The notes: generated from the sequence alone by a model not told the origin. Positions 28,854 to 37,422 are shown, numbered from the stretch's first letter. The stretch is DNA of 64,000 nt from Arthrobacter russicus (GCF_031454135.1 NZ_JAVDQF010000001.1:3754560-3818559), one strand, 5' to 3'. Program-made: numbers and translations.

Positions 28854-29992
28854 AATTCCAACTCCTCGACCTCGTCGCGCATCAGCCCAACCCGGTCTCC
28901 GGCCGCCTGGTGAGCGTTGCGGAACGGTTCGCGCAGACCGTCGGTTTGGCCAGCCGGGCTGAAGCGCTGGGCTTCGACTGCTTTGCGGTCGGCGAACGCC
29001 ATGCCGGCCCGTTCCTGTCCAGTTCACCGGCAGTGCTGTTGGGTGCGATCGCCGCCGCGACGAGCCGGATCCGGTTGCAGACCGGGGTCACGGTGCTGAC
29101 CCTCGCAGATGCCTTCCGGGCCGCCGAAGACTACGCCACAGTCGACCAGTTGTCCCGGGGCCGGCTGGAAATCACCATCGGCAAGGGGAACGAACTCGCC
29201 CAGTTCCCGCTCTTCGATGTCTCCGCCGAGCAGCAGTATGAAATCCTGGCCGAGAAATACGGCCTCCTGCGGCGACTCTGGCGGGAGGAAAATGTGGACT
29301 GGCAGGGCAGTTTCCGGAGTGCTCTCGAATCCGCAACCAGCCAGCCGCGCCCTTATGGCGGCCCGATCCGGATCTGGCACGGCTCGGCGACGTCGCGAGC
29401 TGCCGTGGAGCTCGCCGCGCGATGGGGCGACCCGCTGTTCAGCGCGAACGCGATTCAGCCGCTGGCCGCCTACCAGGAACTGATCGCCTACTACTTCGAA
29501 AGCTATGAACGGCATGGACACGATCCCAGCCGGGCCTACTTGGGCGCCGGATCCGGGGCCGGCGGGGTTTTTATCGCGGACAGCGCCGCGGAGGCGAAGC
29601 GGCAGTTCGGTCCGGTCTACGAGGGCCTGGTCGCAGCCCGCAATGTCCCGGGGAACAACTCGCCGTTCCGCGGCATCGAACATGCCATCGCGGAAGGTCC
29701 GGCCCTGGTCGGCACGGCGGAGCAGGTGGTGGACAAAATCCTGCGGTTCCATCAGAGCTTCAGCCACGATTTGCAGTCGGTCTCCTTGCCCAGCACCTTG
29801 CCCTTGGAACAACAGCTGGAGGTCTTGGAGCGCTTTGCCGCCGAGGTGATTCCGGCGGTCCGGCGAGAGGTCACGACCACGCTGTGGCAGGATGGCGATC
29901 CTTATGCACGGCGGCCCGCTTTCGCCGGCGGCCGCGGTGCGGACCCACGAAGGCCGCCGATTACCCAGCAGACGGCGCTGTTGGCGCTCTGA
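28850..29992 (+). CDS. LLM-class FMN-dependent monooxygenase 1
   Basis: A 380-residue luciferase-like TIM-barrel enzyme using reduced FMN and oxygen. It opens KFQLLDLVAHQPNP, followed by AEALGFDCFAVGERHAGPFLSSSPAVLLGAIAAATSRIRLQTGV... (about residues 35-85), the usual flavin-pocket layout; RGRLEITIGKGNELAQFPLF near 103 and RIWHGSATSRAAVELAARWGDPLF near 175 are conserved in the family. The last ~25 residues are Arg/Pro-rich and probably disordered. GTG start inside the flavin reductase stop. Relatives oxidise C-S or similar bonds in alkylated cysteines, sulfonates or alkanes. Its role in this block is inferred from its neighbours. It converges on the FAD protein gene, with a GC hairpin between. 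Confidence 0.88.
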   Translation: MKFQLLDLVAHQPNPVSGRLVSVAERFAQTVGLASRAEALGFDCFAVGERHAGPFLSSSPAVLLGAIAAATSRIRLQTGVTVLTLADAFRAAEDYATVDQLSRGRLEITIGKGNELAQFPLFDVSAEQQYEILAEKYGLLRRLWREENVDWQGSFRSALESATSQPRPYGGPIRIWHGSATSRAAVELAARWGDPLFSANAIQPLAAYQELIAYYFESYERHGHDPSRAYLGAGSGAGGVFIADSAAEAKRQFGPVYEGLVAARNVPGNNSPFRGIEHAIAEGPALVGTAEQVVDKILRFHQSFSHDLQSVSLPSTLPLEQQLEVLERFAAEVIPAVRREVTTTLWQDGDPYARRPAFAGGRGADPRRPPITQQTALLAL

Positions 29993-30011
29993 GCTGGACC
30001 AAGGGCAGGAT

Positions 30012-30026
30012 CCGGCCGACGGCCGG
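30012..30026. terminator. Short GC hairpin between convergent genes
   Basis: CCGGCC-GAC-GGCCGG gives a six-bp GC stem with a three-base loop in the 48 bp between two convergent genes. It lacks a T-tract on either side, so it is only a possible bidirectional terminator. Confidence 0.35.
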
Positions 30027-30040
30027 TCAACCCCGGATGT

Positions 30041-31822
30041 TCAGTGGACCGCCTCGGCGAGTGCCGGTGTCCGGGCGCCGATCCAGGCCAAGAGCCGGTG
30101 GGCCAGCGCATCGTTTTCCCGGAAGGCCGGCGCGTTGCTCCCTGGCCGGCTGAACGCCCCGGTTTTCGGCGCACTGGTGAAAGGGCCGGCGGCGAAGCGT
30201 CCGGGGATCGGCCGGCCGTCCGGCCCGAGCATCCGGGCTTGCCGGTCCACCGGAACCGGTTCCGGCTGCACCGGCAAAAAGGCATCGATCAGGATCTCGG
30301 CGGAAGCCGAGCCGGCCGAGCCGGCGGCGGCGAACCGGCCGTTGCCCGGATCGGGCCAAACCCGAAGACCGGCGCCCAGAAAGCGGATCAAACCGGCCTC
30401 GTGCAAGGCCAGCAGCTCCCGAAGCCGGGCCGGTGGCGGACCGGAGGCGAGATAGCTGAAGAACGAATGCCAGCGGCCCGCCATGGCAGGTCGCGAGGCT
30501 GCGCTGAACCGGTCTTGCGGAATTGCCGAAATCGCCCGGTGGCAGCCGATCAACGCCAGGAACAAGCCGTAGCTTTCGGAGTGGCCTTCCGCGGTCCGCA
30601 AACGCAGATCAGCTGCCACGTGCCGGCTGATCTGCGTTTGCCGGTCCGGATCGGAAAGCCCGTCGAGCGGGCGGTCCAGACGGGCGAAATCGAGCAGGTC
30701 CGCCGGATCAGCCAACATCTTCCGCAGTTCGTCCGCTGGTGCGTCCCGGTCCACCGCGGCCTGGAATTCCGGCCAGCCCACGGTGATCCGGTGCGGATGC
30801 CCGGTGGCCAGTTCCTGGTAGTAGCCATGCGCGAGTTCCCGGAGCAGCAGGGGTTGCAAGTGTTGTTCGAAGTCCACTTCCCGGTGGGTTTCGAGTAATC
30901 CGCGCACGGTGCTTTCGGTCAAGTACCGCACCGCAGCCGGGCTCCCGTGCAGTTGCGGCCGGGGCTTGCAGCGGTACGGCACGCCCCGTCCCGAACCGAC
31001 CAGCAGAACCGGCTCTGCCCCGGAAGGCCGGTAGCGCAACCCCTCGGACGTCTGCTCGAACCGGCCGCCGCGGCCTTCCATCAACAACACCATGAGGTCG
31101 ATGAACGCCAATCCCATGCCCCGGACGATGACTTCGCGGCCCGGCGCGACCCGGGAGAAATCGCTGTCCGCGGTGTACGACGGCGGCTGGTAATGCAGGC
31201 CGTGCTCCCGGGCGAATTCCGCGAACCCGGAGTCGGTCCCGGTTTCTTCGGCATGGCCGGTGGCCAGCACCACCGCGTCCACGGTGAGCGGAGCGAAACC
31301 GGAGGAAAGCCGGACTCGGTGCCGGTCGCCGGCCGCGGGCTCGACCGCCTCGGCCCGGCAGCGGTGCCAATGCACGGTGACCTCCGGAGGCATGGCACGG
31401 AGCACCCCGGCGTAGCACCACTGCAGGTAACGCGCGTGCAGCACCCGGCTGGGGAAGCTCTGCGGGGACAGCGAAGCCGCTTCGTCGGCCAACTCCGGGT
31501 TCCAGTCGGGAAGCTCCCGGATCCGGCCTTCGCGGATCCCGGCGGCCCATTCGGCCAGGGACGGGCCGGGCGCGGGCGGGCCGGCCATCCGGACACTGGA
31601 GTCGGTGAACATGGTCACCTCGCCGGCCAAGGAATTCAGCTTCAGCAGAGCAGACTGTCCGCGTCGCCAGATCCGTCCTGAACCCGGTTCGAAGGGTTCC
31701 ACCACATGTATGTCCAAAGGACCGGAAGAAGCGCCCGAATTCTTGGCCAAGCGTTCCAGGATGCCCAGTGTCCGCGGCCCGCCGCCGATGAATGCGATAC
31801 TCGATTCCCGCTGTTGAGGCAT
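30041..31822 (-). CDS. FAD/NAD(P)-binding protein, 593 residues, unassigned oxidoreductase
   Basis: A large flavoprotein of the FAD-NAD(P)-binding (PF13454-like) group. The dinucleotide loop IAFIGGGPRTLGILERL is at about residues 9-25, HVVEPFEPGSGRIWR near 38-52 and a second pocket AVVLATGHAEETG near 184. The middle has VRGMGLAFIDLMVLLMEGRGG near 233, and the C-terminal third is unfamiliar apart from LLALIGCHRAIS-like text. These proteins resemble N-hydroxylating and Baeyer-Villiger monooxygenases but have no proven reaction that I know. CAGGAGAA precedes the ATG. It reads towards LLM 1 and away from LLM 2, so it is its own unit. It may act on the same imported compound. Confidence 0.82.
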   Translation of the reverse strand: MPQQRESSIAFIGGGPRTLGILERLAKNSGASSGPLDIHVVEPFEPGSGRIWRRGQSALLKLNSLAGEVTMFTDSSVRMAGPPAPGPSLAEWAAGIREGRIRELPDWNPELADEAASLSPQSFPSRVLHARYLQWCYAGVLRAMPPEVTVHWHRCRAEAVEPAAGDRHRVRLSSGFAPLTVDAVVLATGHAEETGTDSGFAEFAREHGLHYQPPSYTADSDFSRVAPGREVIVRGMGLAFIDLMVLLMEGRGGRFEQTSEGLRYRPSGAEPVLLVGSGRGVPYRCKPRPQLHGSPAAVRYLTESTVRGLLETHREVDFEQHLQPLLLRELAHGYYQELATGHPHRITVGWPEFQAAVDRDAPADELRKMLADPADLLDFARLDRPLDGLSDPDRQTQISRHVAADLRLRTAEGHSESYGLFLALIGCHRAISAIPQDRFSAASRPAMAGRWHSFFSYLASGPPPARLRELLALHEAGLIRFLGAGLRVWPDPGNGRFAAAGSAGSASAEILIDAFLPVQPEPVPVDRQARMLGPDGRPIPGRFAAGPFTSAPKTGAFSRPGSNAPAFRENDALAHRLLAWIGARTPALAEAVH

Positions 31823-32081
31823 GGTTCTCCTGTTGGATTCCAGGTGTTCTGCCAGGACTGTACGTGCTGCGCCGGGTGGCCGCCAGTGCCGGTTCGCCTG
31901 CGGTCAAAGACCGTAACCGGCGTTCACCGGAGGACCCATCCCGCCATGAACCGAAGTCATCCGGAGCCATCTCCCGACGTCTGGCGACGCCGGAGTACCA
32001 CCGGGGTCACCGGCGTTGACCCGGGATCAGCCGGGCCATACCGTCGAGCCACGAGTACCGGTCGAGGGGAAGGAACAGGCA
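31823..32081. promoter_or_regulatory. Divergent control region of the accessory block
   Basis: 259 bp separate the FAD protein gene from the six-gene operon starting at 32082; both promoters must lie here. An inverted repeat GGGTCA (32004-32009) / TGACCC (32017-32022), with a 7-bp spacer, is a candidate operator. No riboswitch or RNA motif was recognised, and no good sigma-70 pair was found. No regulator gene lies within the block, so control presumably comes from elsewhere. Confidence 0.5.
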
Positions 32082-33197
32082 GTGGGCATCGAATTTCTGG
32101 GTATGGGCGCGCTCAATGACGGGACCGAAATCCAACCGCGCAGCGGCCCGGTGTTCGACCGTGAATATGCGGCGAGGCTGGCCCGGGTGCACGAGGAGAA
32201 CGGCTTTACCCGGGTGCTTTTCGCTTACAGTTCGGGCAGCCCGGATCCGGCGCAGGCCGCAGCCTACGTCGCGGGGCAGACGACGAGCCTGGGTCTGCTG
32301 GTGGCGCATCGGCCGAACGTTTCAGCACCGACCTTCGCGGCCAAGACCTATGCCACTTTGGACCAGGTCTCGGATGGCCGGGTGGCGGTGCATTTCATCA
32401 CCGGGGGCTCGACCGCGGATCAGGCAGCCGAAGGGGACCACCTGAGCAAGGACGAGCGGTACGTGCGCACCGGAGAATACCTGCAGATCGTCAAAAAGGC
32501 CTGGACTGAACGGGGCCGTTTCGATTATGCCGGGCGGCACTACCGGCTTCAGGACTTCGCCCTGGACTTCCAACCAGTGCAACAGCCCAGGCCGCTGATC
32601 TCCTTCGGCGGGTCATCCGAGGCGGCCTATCGGATCGGAGCCGCCGAATCCGATGTCTTCGCGCTGTGGGGCGAAACCCTGGAGGGCACGGCCGAGCAGA
32701 TCCGTTCGATCCGGCAGGCTGCGGCCGACGCCGGGCGCACGGTGCCGCCGCGGATCCAAATCGCGTTCCGGCCGATCCTGGGCAGCACCCGGGCACGGGC
32801 CTGGCAGCGTGCCGAAGAAATCGCGGATCGGCTCGCGGACCGGGTCAAGGGGGCCACCGTCTTCCGGCACCGCCGTTCGCTCACCGACCCGGAGAACAGC
32901 GGATCCCAGCGGCTGTTGCGGTTGGCCGCGCAGGGCGAAAAGTTCGGCACGGCGCTTTGGACCAAAACCGCGCAGCTGACCGGCGGGGGAGGGAACTCCA
33001 ACGCCTTGGTGGGTACTCCGGAGATCGTCGCCGAGGCCTTGCTGGAATACCTCAAGCTCGGCGTGGACATCATTTCGGTGCGCGGCTACGACACCCTGCA
33101 AGACGCCGAGGACTTCGGCAAACAGGTGATTCCCTTGGTGCGGCAGGAAGCGGCACGCCTCGGGCTGGGCCAGCCGCAGTCGGCCGAGGTGGCTTGA
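32082..33197 (+). CDS. LLM-class FMN-dependent monooxygenase 2 (SsuD-like)
   Basis: A 371-residue luciferase-like enzyme closest in pattern to alkanesulfonate monooxygenase SsuD, which cuts C-S bonds with reduced FMN and oxygen. Family text includes LGLLVAHRPNVSAPTFAAKTYATLDQVSDGRVAVHFITGGSTADQ (about residues 68-112), YVRTGEYLQIVKKAWTERGRFDYAGRHYRLQD near 126-157, and ISFGGSSEAAYRIGA near 172. GTG at 32082 behind AAGGAAC; the frame is open up to 32016 but lacks a ribosome site there. It leads the tight operon LLM-GNAT-permease-ATPase-receptor-receptor (1 bp, then overlaps). Sulfonate or alkyl-cysteine cleavage is inferred. Confidence 0.9.
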   Translation: MGIEFLGMGALNDGTEIQPRSGPVFDREYAARLARVHEENGFTRVLFAYSSGSPDPAQAAAYVAGQTTSLGLLVAHRPNVSAPTFAAKTYATLDQVSDGRVAVHFITGGSTADQAAEGDHLSKDERYVRTGEYLQIVKKAWTERGRFDYAGRHYRLQDFALDFQPVQQPRPLISFGGSSEAAYRIGAAESDVFALWGETLEGTAEQIRSIRQAAADAGRTVPPRIQIAFRPILGSTRARAWQRAEEIADRLADRVKGATVFRHRRSLTDPENSGSQRLLRLAAQGEKFGTALWTKTAQLTGGGGNSNALVGTPEIVAEALLEYLKLGVDIISVRGYDTLQDAEDFGKQVIPLVRQEAARLGLGQPQSAEVA

Positions 33198-33198
33198 G

Positions 33199-33702
33199 AT
33201 GGCGACTTCCGCCGGGCTGGCCGAGACCGCGGCCGCAGTCGCCGTTGCGCCGGATGACCCGAGATTGGGCACTCTGTACCAGGAGCTCGCTGCCGAATAC
33301 AGCCGCAGGTACGGGCATCCCGCGGAGCAAGCGCATCGTGAGCTGGTGGACTATCCGGCAGCGGAGTTCCGTGCGCCGGACGGGGCCTTCGTGCTGCTGC
33401 TGGAACAAGGACAGCCGGTCGCCGGCGGAGCCTTCCGGAAATACGACCGCCAGACTGCGGAACTGAAACGGATCTGGACGCATTCGGCGCACCGGCGTCG
33501 CGGATTGGGCCAGCGGGTGCTGGCCGAGTTGGAAGCCGAGGCGGCTCGCCGCGGCTACCTGCGGATCTATCTGACCACCGGCCCGCGGCAGCCGGAGGCC
33601 AAAGAGCTCTACTTGGCTGCGGGCTACCTTCCGCAGTTCGACCTTGCCGCAGACCCCGAATCGATCTGGCACTTGCCGTTCCGGAAGGAATTGAAACGAT
33701 GA
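33199..33702 (+). CDS. GNAT family N-acetyltransferase of the accessory operon
   Basis: A 167-residue GNAT enzyme. The acetyl-CoA loop is RRRGLGQRVLAELEAEAARRGY (about residues 95-116), preceded by the beta4 strand TAELKRIWTHSAH, and followed by PEAKELYLAAGYLPQFD, which closes the fold. One base separates it from the LLM 2 stop and it overlaps the permease gene by four (ATGA). In Bacillus S-alkylcysteine operons an acetyltransferase protects the amino group before the monooxygenase cuts the C-S bond; the position here, between a monooxygenase and an amino-acid importer, fits that role. This function is inference; resistance or protein modification cannot be excluded. Confidence 0.87.
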   Translation: MATSAGLAETAAAVAVAPDDPRLGTLYQELAAEYSRRYGHPAEQAHRELVDYPAAEFRAPDGAFVLLLEQGQPVAGGAFRKYDRQTAELKRIWTHSAHRRRGLGQRVLAELEAEAARRGYLRIYLTTGPRQPEAKELYLAAGYLPQFDLAADPESIWHLPFRKELKR

Positions 33703-34664
33703 GCGCAACCCTGCTCCGGTCCAGCCCGGGCACCCCGCAGCAGACCGGCCCGGAAACCGGCCCGGAGACCCTCGGGATCGTACCGGCCCGGCATCCGGGC
33801 CGACTGGCTGCCTCCGTGCTCGTCGGGTTGTTGTTGCTGCCGCTGCTCTGGTCCCTGGTGGCGAATCCACGCTGGGAATGGGCGGTGGTGGCCCAATGGT
33901 TCACGGCCGAGTCGGTCATCCGCGGGCTGGGCTCGACCTTGCTGCTCACCGTGATCGCCGGCAGCGCCGGCTTCGTCCTGGGCTTCCTGCTCGCTTTGAT
34001 GCGGATCTCCGATTCGCCGCTGTTGCGTACGGTTTCCTGGGCCTACACCTGGATTTTCCGCTCGGTGCCGCTCCTGGTGCAACTGCTGCTTTGGTACAAC
34101 CTGGGCTATCTGTACGAGAAAATCCAGCTCGGCGTGCCTTTCGGGCCGGTGCTCTTCGAAGTGCAGACCACCACTTTGATCAGCCAATTCGCCGCCGCGG
34201 TACTCGGCTTGACCCTGCACCAGGCGGCCTATTCCGCAGAGATCATCCGCGGTGGGATTCTGTCCGTGGACCAAGGGCAGTTGGAAGCTGCGGCAGCGCT
34301 GGGCATCCCGCGCCGCCGTCGGGCCCTGCGGATCGTGCTTCCGCAGGCCCTGCGCGCGATCCTGCCGAGTGCCTTCAACGAGATCATCGGCCTGGTCAAA
34401 GGGACTTCGGTGGTCTATGTGCTCGCCTACAGCGAGCTCTTCTACACCATCCAGGTGATCTACAACCGGACTCAGCAAGTGATTCCGCTGCTGCTCGTGG
34501 CGACGCTCTGGTACGTGCTGATCACCTCGGTACTGAGCGTGGGCCAGTACTACATCGAGCGCAGGTTCGCCCGCGGCGCGCTGCGGACCTTGCCGCCCAC
34601 CCCCTGGCAACGATTCCGGGTGCTGCTTTCCGGCGCTGCCAAGACTCCGGGAGCAGGCCGATGA
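33699..34664 (+). CDS. Polar amino-acid ABC transporter permease
   Basis: A 321-residue permease of the His/Glu/Gln/Arg-cystine uptake family. About 45 mostly disordered residues precede the first of five or six membrane helices; the coupling EAA loop EAAAALGIPRRRRALRIVLPQALRAILP is at about residues 194-221, where the ATPase docks. SVPLLVQLLLWYN near 117 and TLHQAAYSAEIIRGG near 169 are typical. Only one permease gene is present, so it presumably forms a homodimer. ATGA overlaps link it to the acetyltransferase before it and the ATPase after it. Confidence 0.93.
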   Translation: MSATLLRSSPGTPQQTGPETGPETLGIVPARHPGRLAASVLVGLLLLPLLWSLVANPRWEWAVVAQWFTAESVIRGLGSTLLLTVIAGSAGFVLGFLLALMRISDSPLLRTVSWAYTWIFRSVPLLVQLLLWYNLGYLYEKIQLGVPFGPVLFEVQTTTLISQFAAAVLGLTLHQAAYSAEIIRGGILSVDQGQLEAAAALGIPRRRRALRIVLPQALRAILPSAFNEIIGLVKGTSVVYVLAYSELFYTIQVIYNRTQQVIPLLLVATLWYVLITSVLSVGQYYIERRFARGALRTLPPTPWQRFRVLLSGAAKTPGAGR

Positions 34665-35455
34665 CGACGGCGGCAACTGCGAGCCGTGGCCGGGTCAGCA
34701 TCGAGTCGGTGCACAAGAGCTTCGCCGGCACCGAAGTGCTCAACGGGATCGACCTGCAGATCGGCCCGGGCGAGGTCACCGTGGTCCTGGGTCCATCCGG
34801 TTCCGGGAAATCGACGCTATTACGGACCATCAACCATTTGGAGAAGCTGGACCGGGGCAGCATCGACATCGACGGCGAATTGGTGGGCTACCGGCGGCGC
34901 GCGGGCAAACGGGGCGCGAGCTTGCAGGAGCTGCCGGAACGCGAGGTGCTCAGACAGCGCACCCGGGTGGGCATGGTCTTCCAGAACTTCAATCTCTTCC
35001 CGCATCTGACCGTGCTGGAGAACATCATCGAAGCCCCGGTTTCCGCCTTGCGCCAGCCGAAGGCCCAAGCGAGCAGCAGGGCATTGGAGTTGCTGGCCCG
35101 AGTCGGCCTGCAGGGCAAGGCCGGAGCGTACCCCCGGCAGCTTTCCGGGGGACAGCAGCAACGCGTGGCGATCGCCAGGGCGCTGGCCCTGGAGCCCAAA
35201 GTGCTGCTCTTCGACGAACCGACCTCCGCACTGGACCCGGAATTGGTCAATGAAGTGCTCGATGTGATCAAAGACCTGGCCCGGAGCGGGACCACGCTGA
35301 TCATCGTGAGCCACGAGATCGGTTTCGCCAGGGAAATCGCGGATCGAATCGTGTTCCTGGACCAGGGGCAGGTGGTCGACCAAGGGCCGCCGGCCCATAT
35401 TTTCGGCCCGCAGGCGCATCCGCGCACCCGGGCGTTCCTGGCCAAAGTACTCTGA
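34661..35455 (+). CDS. Polar amino-acid ABC transporter ATP-binding protein
   Basis: A 264-residue importer ATPase. Walker [11 protein letters not shown] is near residues 45-54, Q-loop MVFQNFNLFPHLTVLENI near 106, signature LSGGQQQRVAIARALAL near 162-178, Walker B LLFDEPTSALDPEL near 184, and the switch His in IIVSHEIGFAREIADRI near 213. The Q-loop text and DEPTSALDPELV are hallmarks of the amino-acid group (GlnQ, TcyN, HisP). A short insert RRRAGKRGASLQELPEREVLR lies between beta strands near 76-97. The ATG at 34661 overlaps the permease stop by four bases; the first receptor gene follows after 9 bp. Confidence 0.94.
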   Translation: MTTAATASRGRVSIESVHKSFAGTEVLNGIDLQIGPGEVTVVLGPSGSGKSTLLRTINHLEKLDRGSIDIDGELVGYRRRAGKRGASLQELPEREVLRQRTRVGMVFQNFNLFPHLTVLENIIEAPVSALRQPKAQASSRALELLARVGLQGKAGAYPRQLSGGQQQRVAIARALALEPKVLLFDEPTSALDPELVNEVLDVIKDLARSGTTLIIVSHEIGFAREIADRIVFLDQGQVVDQGPPAHIFGPQAHPRTRAFLAKVL

Positions 35456-35464
35456 GGAGCATCG

Positions 35465-36421
35465 ATGAAATTCAAGGTTTTGCCGGCATTGCTGTTGGCC
35501 GGACTCTTGTCGCTGACCGGTTGCGGCGCCCCGGACCCGACGCCGGCCCAGGCTGCAGGCGCGGCCGGAGGTCCGGCCGCCGCGACCGGCCCTGCCGTCC
35601 GGATCAACACGAGCCCGGAGCAGAACCGGATCCGGGCCGACCGGGATCCGGATGCGGCGGCGCTGCTGCCGCAAAAGAACCGGGACCGCGCGCGCCTGGT
35701 CGTGGCAACTACCGCCGGTTCGGCGCCGTTGAGCTTCCACGCGAGCGACGACAAGACCGTGATCGGATCGGAACTCGACCTGGCCCAGCTGGTCGCCGAC
35801 AAATTGGGGCTGGCCTTGGAGATCCAGGTGACGTCCTGGGAGAGCTGGCCGCTGAAGACGCAATCAGGCGACTACGACGCGGTGTTTTCGAACGTCGGAA
35901 TCAACGACGAACGGAGGAAGATTTTTGACTTCGCGAGTTATCGGGCGGCCTATATGGGATTCGTCGCGGCGGCCGGATCGACCCGGCGGCTCGAGTCCGC
36001 GGAAGACATCGCGGGTCTGAAGATCGCGGTCGGGCCCGGAACCAACCAGGAGAAGATTCTGCTGGCCTGGAACGAGACCCTGCTGAAAGCCGGCCGGGCA
36101 CCGGCCGAGCTGGTCAATTTCGGCAGCGCGAGCGATACTCTGCTGAGCCTGCAATCGGGTCGGATCGATGCGGCACTGCAGCCGTATCCGACCGCGGTCT
36201 ACCAACAAGCCACGGCATCCGGAGTGAAAGTCGTCGGCAAAGTCAATGCCGGCTGGCCCAAAGAGACCTTGGTCGCAGCGACCACCGCGAAAGGAAACGG
36301 GCTGGCCGCGGCCTTGTCCGCAGCGATCAATTCGGCAATCCGGGACGGCAGCTACGGCAAGGTCCTGGACCGCTGGGGATTGGCCGAGGAAGCGCTGCCC
36401 GAGTCGACGGTGGTCTCATGA
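35465..36421 (+). CDS. Amino-acid-type substrate-binding lipoprotein 1
   Basis: A 318-residue extracellular receptor. The N-terminal MKFKVLPALLLAGLLSLTGC is a lipoprotein signal with Cys20 as the lipidated residue; about 45 Ala/Pro-rich linker residues follow. The bacterial SBP family 3 fold begins at RLVVATTAGSAPLSFHASDD (about residue 79); the ligand-lock text YDAVFSNVGINDERRKIFDFASYR near 137-160 and GPGTNQEKILLAW near 190 are typical of amino-acid receptors. It overlaps the next gene by four bases. Its paralogue next door shares the block order. Ligand unknown; a cysteine derivative is the best guess from context. Confidence 0.92.
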   Translation: MKFKVLPALLLAGLLSLTGCGAPDPTPAQAAGAAGGPAAATGPAVRINTSPEQNRIRADRDPDAAALLPQKNRDRARLVVATTAGSAPLSFHASDDKTVIGSELDLAQLVADKLGLALEIQVTSWESWPLKTQSGDYDAVFSNVGINDERRKIFDFASYRAAYMGFVAAAGSTRRLESAEDIAGLKIAVGPGTNQEKILLAWNETLLKAGRAPAELVNFGSASDTLLSLQSGRIDAALQPYPTAVYQQATASGVKVVGKVNAGWPKETLVAATTAKGNGLAAALSAAINSAIRDGSYGKVLDRWGLAEEALPESTVVS

Positions 36422-37422
36422 AACCGCGGAATCTGCGGCAACGCCCCGGGCCCCGGTCCCGGCTGCGGCTGCTTGGCTCGCTGCTCCTGCTGCTCAGTTT
36501 GCCCGGCGTGCTCAATGCCTGTGCCGACCCGTCTCCAGCCAGTCTGGCCCCGGCCGGGACCTCGGACCCGGTGGCTTCGCCAACCGGGCCGGCAGCCACC
36601 GGGGAACCCATCCGCGCGGCATTGAACCCGGCCGCCGCCGCGCTGCTGCCCGGTAGTTTCGCAGCACGCGGCACGCTCGTGGTCGGCAACGCCCCGGGAT
36701 CCGCGCCTTTGGGCTTCTATGCCGCCGACAACGTGACGGTCGTCGGCTCCGAGCCGGCGATGGCGCAGCTCCTGGCCGATGCGCTGGGACTGAAACTCTC
36801 GCTCCAGGCGACCAGTTGGGCCGATTGGCCGTTGGGGCTGGGGTCGGGCAAATACGACGCGGTGATATCCAACGTCACCGTCACCGAAGAGCGCAAAGAG
36901 CGCTTCGACTTTTCCAGCTACCGCAATGACCAGCTTGGCTTCTATGCCCGCCGGGACAGCCCGATCAGCAAGATCGAGCGGGCCGCGGACGTGGCCGGAA
37001 AGAAGATCATCGTGGGTTCCGGCACCAATCAGGAGAAGGTCCTGCTCGCCTGGGACGCCGAGAACCGGGCTGCGGGATTGGCTGCCGTCGAGTTCCAGTA
37101 TTACGACGATGCTTCGGCAAGCGATCTGGCGATCCAATCGGGCCGGTCGGATCTGAGCTTCGGTCCGAACGCCACCGGGGCCTACAAGGCTGCGGTCAGC
37201 GGTAAGACCAAGCTGGTGGGCCTGGTGTCCGGCGGCTGGCCGGACACTGCGGAAATCGCCGTGACGAGCAAAAAGGGCTCCGGCCTGGCTGCGGCGTTCA
37301 CCGCCGCGCTCAATGGGCTGATCGAGGACGGGAGCTACGCCAAGGTGCTCGAACGGTGGGGGCTATCCAGCGAAGCGATCCGGCAATCCCGGACCAATCC
37401 GCCCGGCTTGCCGAGACGTTGA
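36418..37422 (+). CDS. Amino-acid-type substrate-binding lipoprotein 2
   Basis: A 334-residue paralogue of the preceding receptor. A long Arg-rich N-region, a Leu-rich core and VLNAC give a lipoprotein signal with Cys35 as the modified residue. The SBP family 3 domain starts near residue 82 (TLVVGNAPGSAPLGFYAADN); YDAVISNVTVTEERKERFDFSSYR (about 145-168) and GSGTNQEKVLLAW (about 199) align with the first receptor, but the pockets differ (VTVTEE versus VGINDE). One transporter core therefore has two receptors, as in the cystine system TcyJKLMN of Bacillus. It is the last gene of the operon; no strong terminator follows in the 79 bp before tpiA. Confidence 0.92.
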   Translation: MKPRNLRQRPGPRSRLRLLGSLLLLLSLPGVLNACADPSPASLAPAGTSDPVASPTGPAATGEPIRAALNPAAAALLPGSFAARGTLVVGNAPGSAPLGFYAADNVTVVGSEPAMAQLLADALGLKLSLQATSWADWPLGLGSGKYDAVISNVTVTEERKERFDFSSYRNDQLGFYARRDSPISKIERAADVAGKKIIVGSGTNQEKVLLAWDAENRAAGLAAVEFQYYDDASASDLAIQSGRSDLSFGPNATGAYKAAVSGKTKLVGLVSGGWPDTAEIAVTSKKGSGLAAAFTAALNGLIEDGSYAKVLERWGLSSEAIRQSRTNPPGLPRR

